Assembly: GCF_014898055.3 (NCBI RefSeq)
Contig: NW_023601212.1
Coordinates: 41,466,329 to 41,530,328, forward strand
Origin: Talpa occidentalis
Taxonomy: Eukaryota; Chordata; Mammalia; Eulipotyphla; Talpidae
DNA length: 64,000 nt
Direction: 5' to 3'
Positions 36,070 to 47,500 of this stretch are shown piece by piece (the first letter of the stretch is position 1; each line of letters opens with the position of its first letter). Made by a program: the position numbers and the translations under genes. The notes below the pieces were generated by a model. The model was not told the DNA's origin. It did not search any database and worked only from the letters and a program-made list of their open reading frames with translations.

Positions 36070-36547
36070 TACTGAGGTCTTGGCTGAGGGTCACACTGAG
36101 CTGCAAGGTGCTTCAGGGCTGTCTTTCAGCGTCTGCACCCTGGCAGAAGAAGTCATCAAGACCAAAATCAAGAATGGCCACACTGCTGCTTTTGACAGCT
36201 GCTTCCCCCTTCAGAACCAGATCAACTGCTGGCAGAATTCCCAGGACTTGCTTGTACTGCTGTGAGAAGGCAATGACCACCAAAGGGGGTCAAACCTCCA
36301 CGTGTGAATGGCACAGGCGTTCGTACAAATCCCTATGCCCCATGTCCCAGGGGACAACCTGGAATGACTATGGGGCAGAAGGTGTGATTACTAGGAAGAT
36401 CTGAATGGGCTTTACCATCCCCCTCCTTGGTCCTCCATCCTTTTCCTAGGTGATGAATGAGGATCTGGATACATGGTGATCCCCACCCTGGGAACCTGCA
36501 TCATGGTTTAACTAATAAGTACTCATTGGAAGAGTGTAAAAAAAAAA
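36070..36547 (+). pseudogene. COX6B1P: COX6B1-type processed pseudogene
   Basis: An intronless copy of the cytochrome c oxidase subunit 6B message. From about 36146 the text reads [18 protein letters not shown]...NCWQN and ends in a stop; a shifted frame continues [23 protein letters not shown] and AEGVITRKI to a stop at 36404. The parent family carries a twin CX9C fold in the mitochondrial intermembrane space, and cysteines of both halves are still visible. The start ATG is lost. A 3' UTR resembling that of COX6B1 (TCCTCCATCC, ACTCATTGGAAGAGTG) leads to a ten-A run at 36538-36547. The missing start, frameshift and stop make it non-coding. Symbol suggested by similarity only. Confidence 0.88.
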
Positions 36548-36720
36548 TCATAACAAAAAATGAAGTGACACTGGCTGAAGATAGAATGATGTCTACCCTT
36601 TTGCAGGGAGGGATGTGACCAGAGGAGATATACACTGGGGGACATCTGTGGAACTGGCACCTTCCTATTTCCTGATATGAGTGATGATGACATGAGTGTC
36701 CTGTTTGCAATGATTTTTAA

Positions 36721-36998
36721 TTTTTTTTTAAAGATTTATTTATTTATGCATACAAGAACTGGGGTACAGGCCAGAGATGCGGGGTGGGGGATGTTTGAGA
36801 GAATTCACCAGCAAGAGAGTGGGAAGCAGAACAGGCAGATGCACTGAAATATACTGCTGAGGGGAGCAGCAGGCAAGACAGGAGAGGTCTGCTGCACCAT
36901 GTGAATATCTCCCTGGCGGGCAGGGGATCGAACTGCTGCAGAGGCTGCGGACAGCTTCCCAGTGCTGTGCTTAACCCCTTGCACCACCAGGGAGGCCC
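36721..36998 (-). mobile_element. tRNA-derived SINE
   Basis: Antisense copy. Flanks TGCAATGATTTTTAA (36706) and TGCAGTGATTCTTTAA (36999). Confidence 0.9.
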
Positions 36999-37296
36999 TG
37001 CAGTGATTCTTTAAATTGCACGTGTGTGCTCTTGCCATCCCAGAACTGGTTTATACTGATCTGTGACTGTTAACTTTCCAGGAATTTGGCAACATCACAC
37101 TGACATCATACTGCTGATTTGAAACTGGCAAGAAACCAACTGCTACAAATCAGGGCAGCAGGTGTTGTTGTTGTTTTTTCATTCTGGGAAACCCATCATT
37201 AAAACATTTCTAGCACATCAACAGTTCCCCTGTATATATGATATTAAATAACATTTTTCACTGTTATTTTTCAATTGTGTTAAGATATACATAACA

Positions 37297-37553
37297 GGGC
37301 CTCCCTGGTGGCACAAGGGGTTAAGGCACAGCACTATGAAGCTATCCACAGTCACTGCAGCATGGCACAAGTTCCATCCCCACATGGCACAACAGACCTC
37401 TCCTGTCTCGCCCGCTGCTCCCCTCAGCAGTGTATTTCAGTCAATCTGCCTGTTCTGTTCCCCATTCTGTCTCTGGTGAATCCTCTCACCTCCCCACCCT
37501 GCATCCCTGGCCTGTACCCCAACTCTTGTATGCATAAATAAATAAATCTTTAA
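37297..37553 (+). mobile_element. tRNA-derived SINE, short deletion in body
   Basis: GGGCCTCCCTGGTGGCACAA head; part of the middle (around the GGCCAGGGAG segment) is missing. Confidence 0.88.
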
Positions 37554-37673
37554 ATAAAAGTACATATTACATAAAATTTAAATAAATTTGCCAATTAAAT
37601 TAGCCATATTAACTAGTATATTTCAGTGGCATCTGTCACATTGTTATGCAACCATCCATCTCCAGAACTTTTC

Positions 37674-37964
37674 TTTCTTTTTTTTTTTTTTTTAGATTTA
37701 TTTATTTATGCATACAAGAGCTGGGGTACTGGCCAGAGATGTGGGGTGTGTGTGTGTGTGAGAGGATTCACCAGAGACAGAGTGGGGAACAGAACAGACA
37801 GACTGACCAAAACACACTGCTGAGGGAAGCAGCGGGCAAGACAGGAGAGGTCTGCTTCGCCATGTGGGTTGCTCCCTGGCTGGCCGGGGATTGAACTCGT
37901 GCTGCAGAGGCTGCGGATTGCCTCATAGCACAGTGCTTAACTCCTTATGCCACCAGGGAGGCCC
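37674..37964 (-). mobile_element. tRNA-derived SINE
   Basis: Antisense copy with an internal (GT)n insert. TCCAGAACT flanks both ends. Confidence 0.9.
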
Positions 37965-38009
37965 TCCAGAACTCTTTTCATCTTGCAAAACCAAACCTCA
38001 GTACCTGTG

Positions 38010-38078
38010 ACATTTTTTCTTAATCCTTAGACATTTTTTCTTAATCCTTAGACATTTTTTCTTAATTCTTTTTCTTAA
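38010..38078. repeat. Tandem repeat, unit GACATTTTTTCTTAATCCTTA
   Basis: About three copies of a 21-bp unit, the last imperfect. Confidence 0.85.
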
Positions 38079-38792
38079 TCCATACTTGGAAAGTATGGAT
38101 TCTGGAGTCAGACAACTTTGTTTGGATTCCCACTTACTGATTTGAGCTTGGGCACATTTTGTCACTGTACTGTGCCTCAGTTTCCTCCTCTGTACTATGG
38201 GGATAATCCTAGTCCTAATCCTATAGTCCTGTGGCTCTCAAAATTGTGAGCAACATTACCATGATCTGGAAACTTGTCACAAACGCAATTTCTCAGTTGC
38301 TCTGTGGGTAGTCTCCAGCAGTCTGTGTTTCAATAAGCCCTCCAGGAGATTCTGAGGCCTGCTTCAGTTTGAGAATCCTTATGTAATGTCATTGGGAGGA
38401 TTAAATTGATCATACAAATATGCAATACTTAGAGCAGTGCCTGGCCTCATAGTCTGTATTATAATAATGCTCGCTGTCTTTGTTGTTATTGTAGGGGAAG
38501 TCCCGGACCCCAGCCGTATGGGGTATGTGTGGGGAGGGTTGGCTGCACCCTTTCTCCCATCTGTGGGAGTCTGGGTTGCTGATTTCTGCTGAATCAAGGC
38601 CTTCTCACCTCTTCTTTGTTGAAGATGACAGTGAGAGAGCCTGGCCACGTCACCCCATTCTTAGAGAAAGGTTATCGCTTGGTCCAGGAAACAGGAAAGG
38701 TTGAGGGGGCGGGGGTCGTGCTTGCCTCCCCTCTGCTGGAGGAGATAAAGGAAGTCACTCAGTTCTTTCAAGATGGATAGGGGGAGCCAGGA

Positions 38793-38800
38793 TATATAAA
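38793..38800 (+). promoter_or_regulatory. RLN3 TATA box
   Basis: ATATATAAAT lies about 90 bp before the RLN3 start codon, predicting a start near 38823-38826 and a 5' UTR of about 60 bases. Confidence 0.75.
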
Positions 38801-38883
38801 TGAGGGGCCAGGAGGCAGTGGAGCCACCAACTCCTGGGAAGCCTCCTTGTGCCAGCTCTGAGTCCCAGAACTGTTTGTCCAGA

Positions 38884-40605
38884 ATGGCCAAGTGCCCGCT
38901 GCTGTTACTGCTAGTGGTATGGGTGCTTGCTGGGGAGCTGTGGCTGAGGGCTGAGTCCCGGGCAACACCCTATGGAGTGAAGCTTTGCGGCCGAGAGTTC
39001 ATCCGAGCAGTCATTTTCACCTGCGGGGGCTCCCGGTGGAAACGTTCAGACATCCTGGCCCATGATGCTATTGGTGAGGATGGGGAGATGGTGGGAGTGG
39101 GTGGAGGAGGTAGATGGGACATGGGATGGGATTAAGGAGCCAGGGAGGGAGATGAGACAAAGAGCACAGGTGCAAGAGTTTTTGCCCTACCAGGTGCAGT
39201 GGGGCCTAACCCTGGAAACTGTGAGGAGTGCAGAGCTGGGATGGCAAACCATGGCCATGACTAGAAATCAAAAACCAGGCTAGAGTTTTTGGAGCTCCTA
39301 CTCCGTGCCCAGCCCTGCTCTGAGCAAGGCTGCTGCTTATATAATTCCAGGGTGGGCACAATTCAGAAGCCTGAACTTTCTCACTCCAGGAAAGACAGGG
39401 TGAGGGTTGTGAGATATACCCGGCTGGATTTTGCCAATTAGGGGGCTACCCTTCCCAGCAAGTTGCTTCCCCTTTCTGAGCCTCTTTATCTGCAAATAGG
39501 AGGCACTTCCTGATCTTGCAATGTTATTAAGTGCAAAATTGAGCCAAAACAGATAAAGGCACAGGTCTAAGCAGGTCAACTCATTCTATGTTCAGAGGGG
39601 GGCAGGGACCCCAATTTCATGGGAGAACAGGAGTCTGGCAAAAAAGACATTATAATTATTTATATTATATTATATTATATTATATTATATTATATTATAT
39701 TATATTATATTATATTATATTATGGATGTAGACCTAGAAGACCCACTGCCTGAATTCAAATATAGCAGCTCTACAACTTAATAGTTGTGTGTTTTGGGGC
39801 AAGTTACTCTATTGACTCAGAGTTCTCTTGTAGAAAATGGAAAAACATCTATTACTTCATGGGATTACCATTGAGAGGAATAAAGTGATTAATCTGTTAA
39901 AGGTCTTACAACAGTTTCTAACACACAGTAAATGCTCAATAAGCAATTAATCCTATTTTGGGTGCTTGTCGCGTGTTTGCCATTAGTCTAATTTATATAC
40001 TTAGTATTAACTTGTATACTATGTTTAAACCCTTAGAAAGTAAGAGATACTATTTTCCTCACTTTGCAAGGAGCTCAAAGAAGTAAATTCACTTGCTCAG
40101 GCTGTGTTGGTGTTTAGTCAGCCTGGCTCCCAAGTACGAGGTCTTAAATATCAGATCCTCCATAATAAAGAGTGGGGAGAATAAATGACAAGAAAGGAAA
40201 GTCACATTCAGTGAAGTTGAATAATAAGTCCATCAAAGCTGGAACACAGGCCTGAGTGGAATCAAAACCTTTACGGACGAGACTAAGGCACTACAACAGG
40301 GAAGCAGCTAGGCCAGTCAGGAGCCAGGACTATACATGTGACAAAGCCAAGCACTAACTCTTTTCATCTTTGCAGGAGATGCCTTCCCAGAAGCAGACCC
40401 TGATGCAGATAGTGAGCTGGATGAAGCAATGACTTCCAGTGAATGGCTGGCCCTCACTAAGTCCCCCAAGGCCCTCTTTAGGGGTCAACCTGGTTGGCAA
40501 GGAACCCCTGGGGTTCTGCGGGGCAGCCGAGATGTTTTGGCTGGTCTCTCCAGCAATTGCTGCAAGTGGGGGTGCAGCAAAAGTGAAATCAGCAGCCTCT
40601 GCTAA
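38884..40605 (+). CDS. RLN3: RLN3, relaxin-3 preprohormone
   Basis: Relaxin-3 is a secreted insulin-family neuropeptide acting on RXFP3 (and RXFP1). Two exons, 38884-39073 and 40376-40605, join in phase 1 (CTATTG|GTGAGG, TTGCAG|GAGATG) to give 139 residues. Residues 1-25 are a leucine-rich signal peptide; B chain 26-52 carries CGREFIRAVIFTCGGSRW with both cysteines; the connecting peptide ends RGSR (112-115), a furin-type site; A chain 116-139 has the CCKWGCSKSEISSLC pattern. All six insulin-fold cysteines are present. B8 is Lys (human Arg), and A-chain SSSCC is SSNCC. The connecting peptide is three residues shorter than the human one as I recall it. The start is the only in-frame ATG before the signal peptide, 60 bp after the predicted TATA-driven start. 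Confidence 0.97.
39074..40375. other. RLN3 intron
   Basis: 1.3 kb with a long (ATATT)n run at 39658-39723 and a MIR-like fragment near 39725-39960. Nothing else recognised. Confidence 0.8.
39658..39723 (+). repeat. (ATATT)n microsatellite
   Basis: About 13 nearly perfect copies of a 5-bp unit in the RLN3 intron. Confidence 0.95.
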
Positions 40606-41170
40606 CCAGGAACTGGGAAGCCAGGGGCACCATGGTGGATGTCCAACCATTCCCCCAAATGGTGTCCAGCTGAGCATCTGACTCTGCCCCTCCCTTATGC
40701 AGTCATTCATCAAGTCACCGAAGCCAGGCATTATGTACTGCAACAAGAGCTTTCTACCTAATCTTGATCTTTGACCAGTGTACTCGGCCTCTGAGCAAGA
40801 TGTGTCCCTACCTGGCCACACTGGGACTGCGACCCTGACCCCCGAGTTCTCCATTTCATGCCTTTGCCTGGCCTACAGTGTCCCCTGCTGCATCAGTGCC
40901 CCTACTCTACCCAAACTGGCCACACTGCCAAAATCAACTGTCCTCTCTCCTGTCCCCACTGGGGCACTACCCCCTGCCAGGTCAAATTATGCCCCTGCCC
41001 ACTCCTACCTCCTGCCTTCCAGCCCCTCTTCCACTCCAGCACTTCCTCTCTTGTCTGCTGGGACTCTAAGGCTGTGGAGCCCTGGGAGTAGGGAGACCTT
41101 TGAGTTCCCTTCCTATCTTGAGGTGGGAAGCTCAATGAAGGGATGAATCAGAACCTTCTGCAACACCAAT

Positions 41171-41176
41171 AATAAA
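41171..41176 (+). terminator. RLN3 poly(A) signal
   Basis: AATAAA 566 bp after the RLN3 stop, followed by a GT-rich stretch (41195-41229) that may act as the downstream element. Confidence 0.75.
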
Positions 41177-41194
41177 AGTTCCAAAGGACTTTGC

Positions 41195-41197
41195 AGC

Positions 41198-41229
<32 letters not shown>
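41195..41229 (+). repeat. (GT)n microsatellite between RLN3 and IL27RA
   Basis: GT run interrupted once by TTT, just after the RLN3 poly(A) signal. Confidence 0.9.
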
Positions 41230-41239
41230 ATTGTTGGGG

Positions 41240-41539
41240 GTGGGGGGGCGCAGTTTTCAGGGGAGCCCAATCGCGCCCTCAAGGACCCTGTCCCCCACTG
41301 GTCCGAGGCCGCCTCCCCACTCTCCCTCCCCGGCAGCAGCGATGTCAGCCTGGGACTTTCCGTCGTGGGGAAGGGGCGGAGACCCAGAGCGCAAGGTGCG
41401 GAGGCGGCCGCGAGGGGTGGCCCGGCTTCCCGTCGCCTCTCCGGCGCTGGGGCCGAGAGCTAGGCGAGCAGCGCGGTCACGCTGGGCCGGGCTGGGCCGG
41501 GCTGGGCCGGGACTGGGGAGTCGGAGGTGGGGGATCGCC
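41240..41539 (+). promoter_or_regulatory. IL27RA promoter and 5' UTR, GC-rich and TATA-less
   Basis: CpG-rich block between the RLN3 tail and the IL27RA start. It contains GC-box-like GGGGCGGAG near 41371 and three perfect copies of the 10-bp unit GCTGGGCCGG at 41481-41510. Confidence 0.6.
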
Positions 41540-44500
41540 ATGCTGAGGGCTCAAGGCGACCCCTTAGGGCTGCGGCCGCTGCCGAAGCTGGTGCTGCTGC
41601 CAGTCTTGTTGCTGCTGTTCCACCGGACTCGTCCCCATGGTGAGTTGTGGAGCAAGCTCGTGTGGGGTGCTGTGTCTGTGTTGTGCAAACCTTCCAAGGT
41701 GAACCACAAGTTTGCGGGCTGAATGACAGAGGTAGGGACGCCATTCTGCTCCTGGGGGGAGGAAAAACAAGAGGAATGGGCGGCAGCGAGGCGAAAGCCA
41801 AAGCCCCTGGGTGGGGGTGGGGGTGTTCTTGGGGAGGTAACAGGATGTGACTGGCAGAGGGAGGGGAGGAGTTACGCCCAAGCCTGGCTAGGGGCGCCCA
41901 GAGCCCCTTTCCTGCTGCTCAGTTCCGTAAGGGACCCCAGAATGCCCTCCACAATTATCAGGCGTTGGAGGAAGCTCAGGTTTTGGGTCGTGCAGGCAAT
42001 TGGGAGAATTCACTACTTTTCCTGGGACACTCTGCCTCCCTCTCCAGGCAGCCCTGGACCACTGCAGTGCTATGGAGTTGGCCCCTTTGGCGACTTGAAC
42101 TGCTCATGGGAGCCTTTTGAGGACCTGGGAGCCCCCTCCATGCTGCACCTCCAGAGCCAGAAGTAGTGAGTACAATGCGATGCTTCGGGGAAACTGAGGC
42201 TTTGGAGGGGTGGCTCTGAAATCCCAGCCTTCTCCAGCCGAGAGGACCCAGGAGTTTGCCCTCTCCTCCCCTCCTATGCCTACCAGTCCTCCTCTACTTC
42301 CAAGCCCTTCAATTCCAGGTTCCTTCAATTTCTTGCTGTCTGACACTGGACCAGTCACTTTCCCTCTCTGAGCTTCTCTCTCTTTTTTTTTTTCCTATTA
42401 TATAGTGATGATAATGGAATTTTCCAGGGTTGGTTCTGAAGATTCAATGAGTTAGGCGCTGGACAAAGAGAAAACACTTAATTAGAAACTTTTTTAAAAA
42501 AAAAGTTTATGCATGCATGCAAGAACTGGGATGTAGGCTAGAAGGTGCAGGGGGCAGGGAGAGGTAAGAGGATTCACCAGAGACAGATTGGGGAATAGAA
42601 CAGGCAGATCCACTGAAATACACTGCTGAGGGGAGCAACGGGTGAGACAGGAGAGGTCTGTTGTGCCCTGTGGGTTAGCTCCCTGGGTGGGGAACGCAGT
42701 GGCTGGCAATAGCTTGTTGTCACTGAGACTTTAACCACTGGGCCACCTGGGAGGCCCAAGAATTTTTTTTTTTTTCCTGTGTGGCCTCAGGCAAGTAGCT
42801 TAACCTCTCTGGAGCATATGAAGAGATCATTCTGCCTGGTGCTGGGGAGGCAAAAATGAAAGAAGCAAATAGAAAATGACCCACAGGGCCCACAGCCCCA
42901 GGAAATACTGGTACACCATCATGATGAATTACACTTGGAAACTCAAGTTCCTTTCACATTCTGCTCATTTTGTCTGGCTGCTTTCTTTAGCATGTGATGG
43001 AAGAGTAAAAGGGACATTAAAAAGTAGGAACTGGGGTCGGGGCTTTTTTTAATGGTGGTAAAGTATACATATAAAATCTTACCACTTTTGCCGCCACCCA
43101 ACCATTGTTCAGTGGTATTAAGTACATTCACATTGATATGCAACTGTCACCACCCTCCATCTCCAGAAGAGGATCTAATTTTAATGTGTAGAGAGTGGGG
43201 AAATCAGAGAAGGTCCCCCTTTTGAAAAATGAGGTAGAATTCATATAACATAAAATTAACCATTTAAAAGTGAGTAATTCAGTGAACCAGCATTTAGCAC
43301 ATTCACAATATTGTGCAACCACCACCTCTGTCTAGTTCCAAAACATTTCAATCACCCCAAAAGGAAGTTCTGTGCCCAATTACTCCCTCCACTAGTCCTG
43401 GCAACCACTCCTGGGCTTCCTCTCTGTAGAGTTGCATGTTCTGAACATTTCAAGAAACTGAATTATAGTGCCCTTTTGTGTCTGGCTGCTTTTACTCAGC
43501 ATGCTTTTGAGGTTCATCCACATTGGAGGAACTTCAGTCCTTTTTAGGGCTACATAATATTCCACTGTATGAATCTACCACATTTTTTTTAAGATTTATT
43601 TATTTATGCATACAAGAACTGGGGCACAGGCCAGAGATGTGGGGGTGAGGGTGTGAGAAGATCTACCAGAGACAGAGTGGGGAACAGAACAGGCAGATTG
43701 ACTGAAATACACTGCTGAGAGGAGCAACGGGTGAGACAGGAGAGGTCTGCCTCGCCATGTGGGTTTCTCCCTGGCCGGCTGGGGATCGAACTCATGCTGC
43801 AGAGGTCGTGGATTGCTTCAGTGTGGTGCTTAACCCCTTGCGCCACAGGGAGGCCCTACCACATTTTGTTTGTCCATTCATTTGTTCATGGACAACTGGG
43901 GTGGTTCTATCTTTTGGTGATCGTGACTATTGCTGCTGTGAACATGCATTTATATGTTTTGAGTCCCCATTTTCAATACTTTGGGGATATATGCCTGCAA
44001 AGTAAAATCGCAGGATTCTAAGGCAATTCTATAATTAACTTTGATGAATCACCAGACTTTTCCACAGCAGCTACACCATTTTACATTCCCACTGGCAGTG
44101 GGCTCCAGTGTCATCACATCTACACCTGTGTTGTCGTTGTTGTTTAAGATTTATTTATTTATGCATACAAGAGCTGGGGTACAGGTCAGAGATGCAGGGG
44201 GTGAGAGGATTCACCAGAGACATAGTGGGGAACAGAACAGGCAGATTGACCGAAGAACACCGCTGAGGGGAGCAGCAGGCGAGTCAGGAGAGGTCCGCTG
44301 CGCCATGTGGGTTGCTCCCTGGCTGGCCAGGATTGGACTCGTGCTGCAGAAGCTGCGGATTGCTTCATAGTACGGTGCTTAACCCCTTGTGCCACCAGGG
44401 AGATCCTGTTGTTGTTATTTTAATTAAGTTTTTTTTTTTTAATTTACTTATGCATACAAGAACCAGGGTGTAGGCCAGAGGTGTGGTGTGTGAGAGAATT

Positions 44501-47500
44501 CACCAGAGACAGATTGGGGAGCAGAACAGGCAGATCTACTGAAATACACTGTTGAGGGGAGCAACAGGCGAGATAGGAGAGGTCTGCTGTGCCTTGTGGG
44601 TCAGCTCCCTGGTCAAGGATTGAGCTCATGCTGTAGAGGCTGGGGATAGCTTGATAGCGCTGAGACCACCAGGGTGGCCCCTACACCTATGTTTTTGTTT
44701 TTGTTTTTTTAATGCAGGCTTTGTTTCATAACTTTCAAATCCAATTCTTGGGGACTTCCTCATCTCCTCTCTGTCTCACCCACATTTGATGCATTGGCTA
44801 GCTTTGATGTCTCCACCTTGCATGTTATCTGCAAGTTGACATTCCCCACTTCCTCAATACCTACCCTGGTCCAATCTGTAGCATCACTGGCCTGGATCAT
44901 ATACAGTCATGTGTTGCTTAATGATATTTCAGTCAATGACAGACCACACAAATGACAGTGGTACCAATAAGCTACACCATATGGCCTAGATGTGTAGTAG
45001 TCTGTGTCATGTATTTGTATAATTATCCTCTATGACATTTACATGATGACAGAATCACCTAATAACACATTTCTTAGAATGTGTCCATGTTGATAAGCAA
45101 TACATGGCTGCAGAAAGCTCATCTCTGGGTTCTGGTTCTACTCCTAATCTCGTAGTCTATTCCCCTAGTGCATCTAGGGGACATCTGGGAATATCTGAGA
45201 CAAGTGCCATCCTTCCTTTGCTTACAAACCCTCAATGGCTTCCATCCATTCAAGGTAAAAGCCAAAGTCTTGGTGGCCTAGGGGTTAAGGTCTCAGCACT
45301 ACCACTGCTGCAGTGGCCTGAATTTGATCCACAGCCAGGGAGATGACCCACATGGCGCAGCAGACCTCTCCTGTCTAGCTCGTGCTCCCTTCAGCAGTTT
45401 ATTTCAGTAAATCTGCCTGTTCTGCTCCCCACTCTGTCTTTGGTGGATTCTTTCACCACCACCACCACCACTACCACTCCCCCCTACCCCTGCCCCACAC
45501 ATCTGGCCTATACCACAGTTCTACACACAAATAAATAAAATATTTTTTAAAATTCTTAAAAAGCCAAAATCTTCCTATAACTATGAGGCCATACACAAGC
45601 TGCTTGTCACCCCTCTGCCCTCACTCACCCCAACCCCATACTCTCCCTCCCTCACTCTACTCCACCCTTGTGGGGCTCCTCAAAACTACCAGGCACAGTG
45701 TGACCACAGGGTCTTTGCACTGGCTACCCTCTTCCTAAAATGTACTGTGTGGTTCCACTCTCTTGTCCTTTAGGCCTTAATTTAAGTGTTTCCTCACTGA
45801 GAGACCTTACCTGATCACCATCCCTAATATAGCACTCGCTGTCCCTCTTCCCCCACCGTCATGCCACGTCCTCTTCACCCTGCTTGCTTATTCTTTACAT
45901 CACTTATAACACCATCAAATGACTTATTTATGTGTTTCTCATCTGCCTCATACCCTGGATTGGCTCCAGGCAGCAGATCCTTGCCTGCTTTGACCATAGT
46001 TTATCACCTGGCACAATATATATTTGCTGACAGTAATTGCAGAGGCATGAATGTGCATATATATAGGAGGTGCTCAATAAATACAACCACTTGTGCTCCG
46101 GTGTGCATCCAGTGCTGTTCTCCATGCATTTATTATCCATTCCCCTCTCCTATTCAGTCCTTTCAGCACATCCTTCATTGCTCTCATTTTGTAGATGAGG
46201 AAACTGAGGCACAGAGAAGTGAAGGCATTTGCTTCAAGGTCACACAGCCTGAAGTAGCAGAGCCAGGATTTGAATGCTGGCAGAGCAGTTGTTAACATTA
46301 GGGCTTAGGGCCCAAGCTAATGCACCCCCACCTCTCTCCTCACAGCCATTCCAACAGGAGCTGGACCGTGGCAGTGCCCCCTGGGCAGAGCTGGGTGACC
46401 ATTCCACGGGAACAGTTCACCATGTCTGATGAACTCCTTGTCTGGGGGTCTGCGGCGGGCCAGTGTCTCTGGCCCCAAGTCTTTGTAAACCTGGAAACCC
46501 GAAGTAACAGGCGGGAAATGGGGTGAGCTATGTGTGGGGTGGGTAGTCCCCGAGGTTCTGGCTCACTGCACTGGGTCTCCCCTTCCTCAGTGAAGCCAGA
46601 TGCCCCCTGGCTATACCCTGATGTGGACTTCCTAGAGGATGACCCCCGGGAAGCCACTGTCCAATGGGCCCCACCTGGGTGGCCACCTCATAAGGTCCTG
46701 ATGTGCCAGTTCTACTACCGAAGATGCCAGGAGATGACCTGGACCCTGGTGAGTGTCAGAGGCTCTCTTCCCAAACCCTGTTCTGATCATCACCCTCAAA
46801 CCAGTGATCCAGCCCCATGCTTACTGTCCCTGGTATAACTGTCCACATCCCACACAAAAGGTCTGTACCTATATCTTGCTCTACTAAAAACTAACACCCC
46901 CCACCAAATTTATAAATTTCATGTGATTCTAATCCAAAATTCACTTAGAATTTTTGAGAAACAGGGCCTCCCCGGTGGCGCAGTGGTTGAACGCTGGGTT
47001 GCGAGGCTGCCCGCAGCCTCTGCGGCGCCAGTTCGATCCCCGGCTGCTCCCCGGCCACCGGAGGAGGGTCCCACATGGCGCGCAGACCTCTCCTGCCGCC
47101 TGCTGCTCCCCTCAGCAGTGTACTTCGGTCCTTCTGCCTGCTCTGCTCCCCGCTCTGGCTCTGGTGAATTCTCTCACCCTCCCACACTTCTGACTGTACC
47201 CAGTGCTTGTATAAATAAATAAAAATATATATAATTTAAAAAAAAAAGAATTTTTGAGAAACAATAAACTTCCTCTGACATTTTTATGAGTGAGTAAAAT
47301 CCTCAAACAGCTTATGTTACTATTAAAAGCACCAGACACTTAGTGAGACTCTACTTAGTGTGTCAGACATAGTTCTAGGCTCCTTACAAACACTTATTTG
47401 TTGAATCCTTACAAGAGCTCTTTGAGATAGGGCCACTTTATACCTACCTATTTTACAGATGAGGAACAGGGTCTTGTTTTCAGCAAAAACTCAAAAGACA

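Larger units (their letters stand above)
19290..38790. other. RFX1-RLN3 intergenic region
   Basis: 19.5 kb without a supported functional gene. It consists mainly of SINEs, L1 pieces, a MER5-like hAT fragment, an MLT1-like LTR, a compound CT/CA microsatellite and one processed pseudogene (36.07-36.55 kb), each listed separately. Unlisted stretches (for example 20.5-21.7, 24.05-24.68 and 31.6-32.8 kb) show nothing I recognise. Confidence 0.7.
42166..46345. other. IL27RA intron 2, SINE-rich
   Basis: 4.2 kb. Four antisense SINEs and one sense SINE (listed), an old L1 3' fragment at about 43035-44125, a DNA-transposon-like piece at 44900-45105 and a MIR fragment near 46150-46290 make up most of it. 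Confidence 0.75.

Noticed and set aside
36080..36404. COX6B-like reading frames as a live gene
   Set aside because: Lost start codon, frameshift, internal stop and poly(A) tract mark a processed pseudogene.
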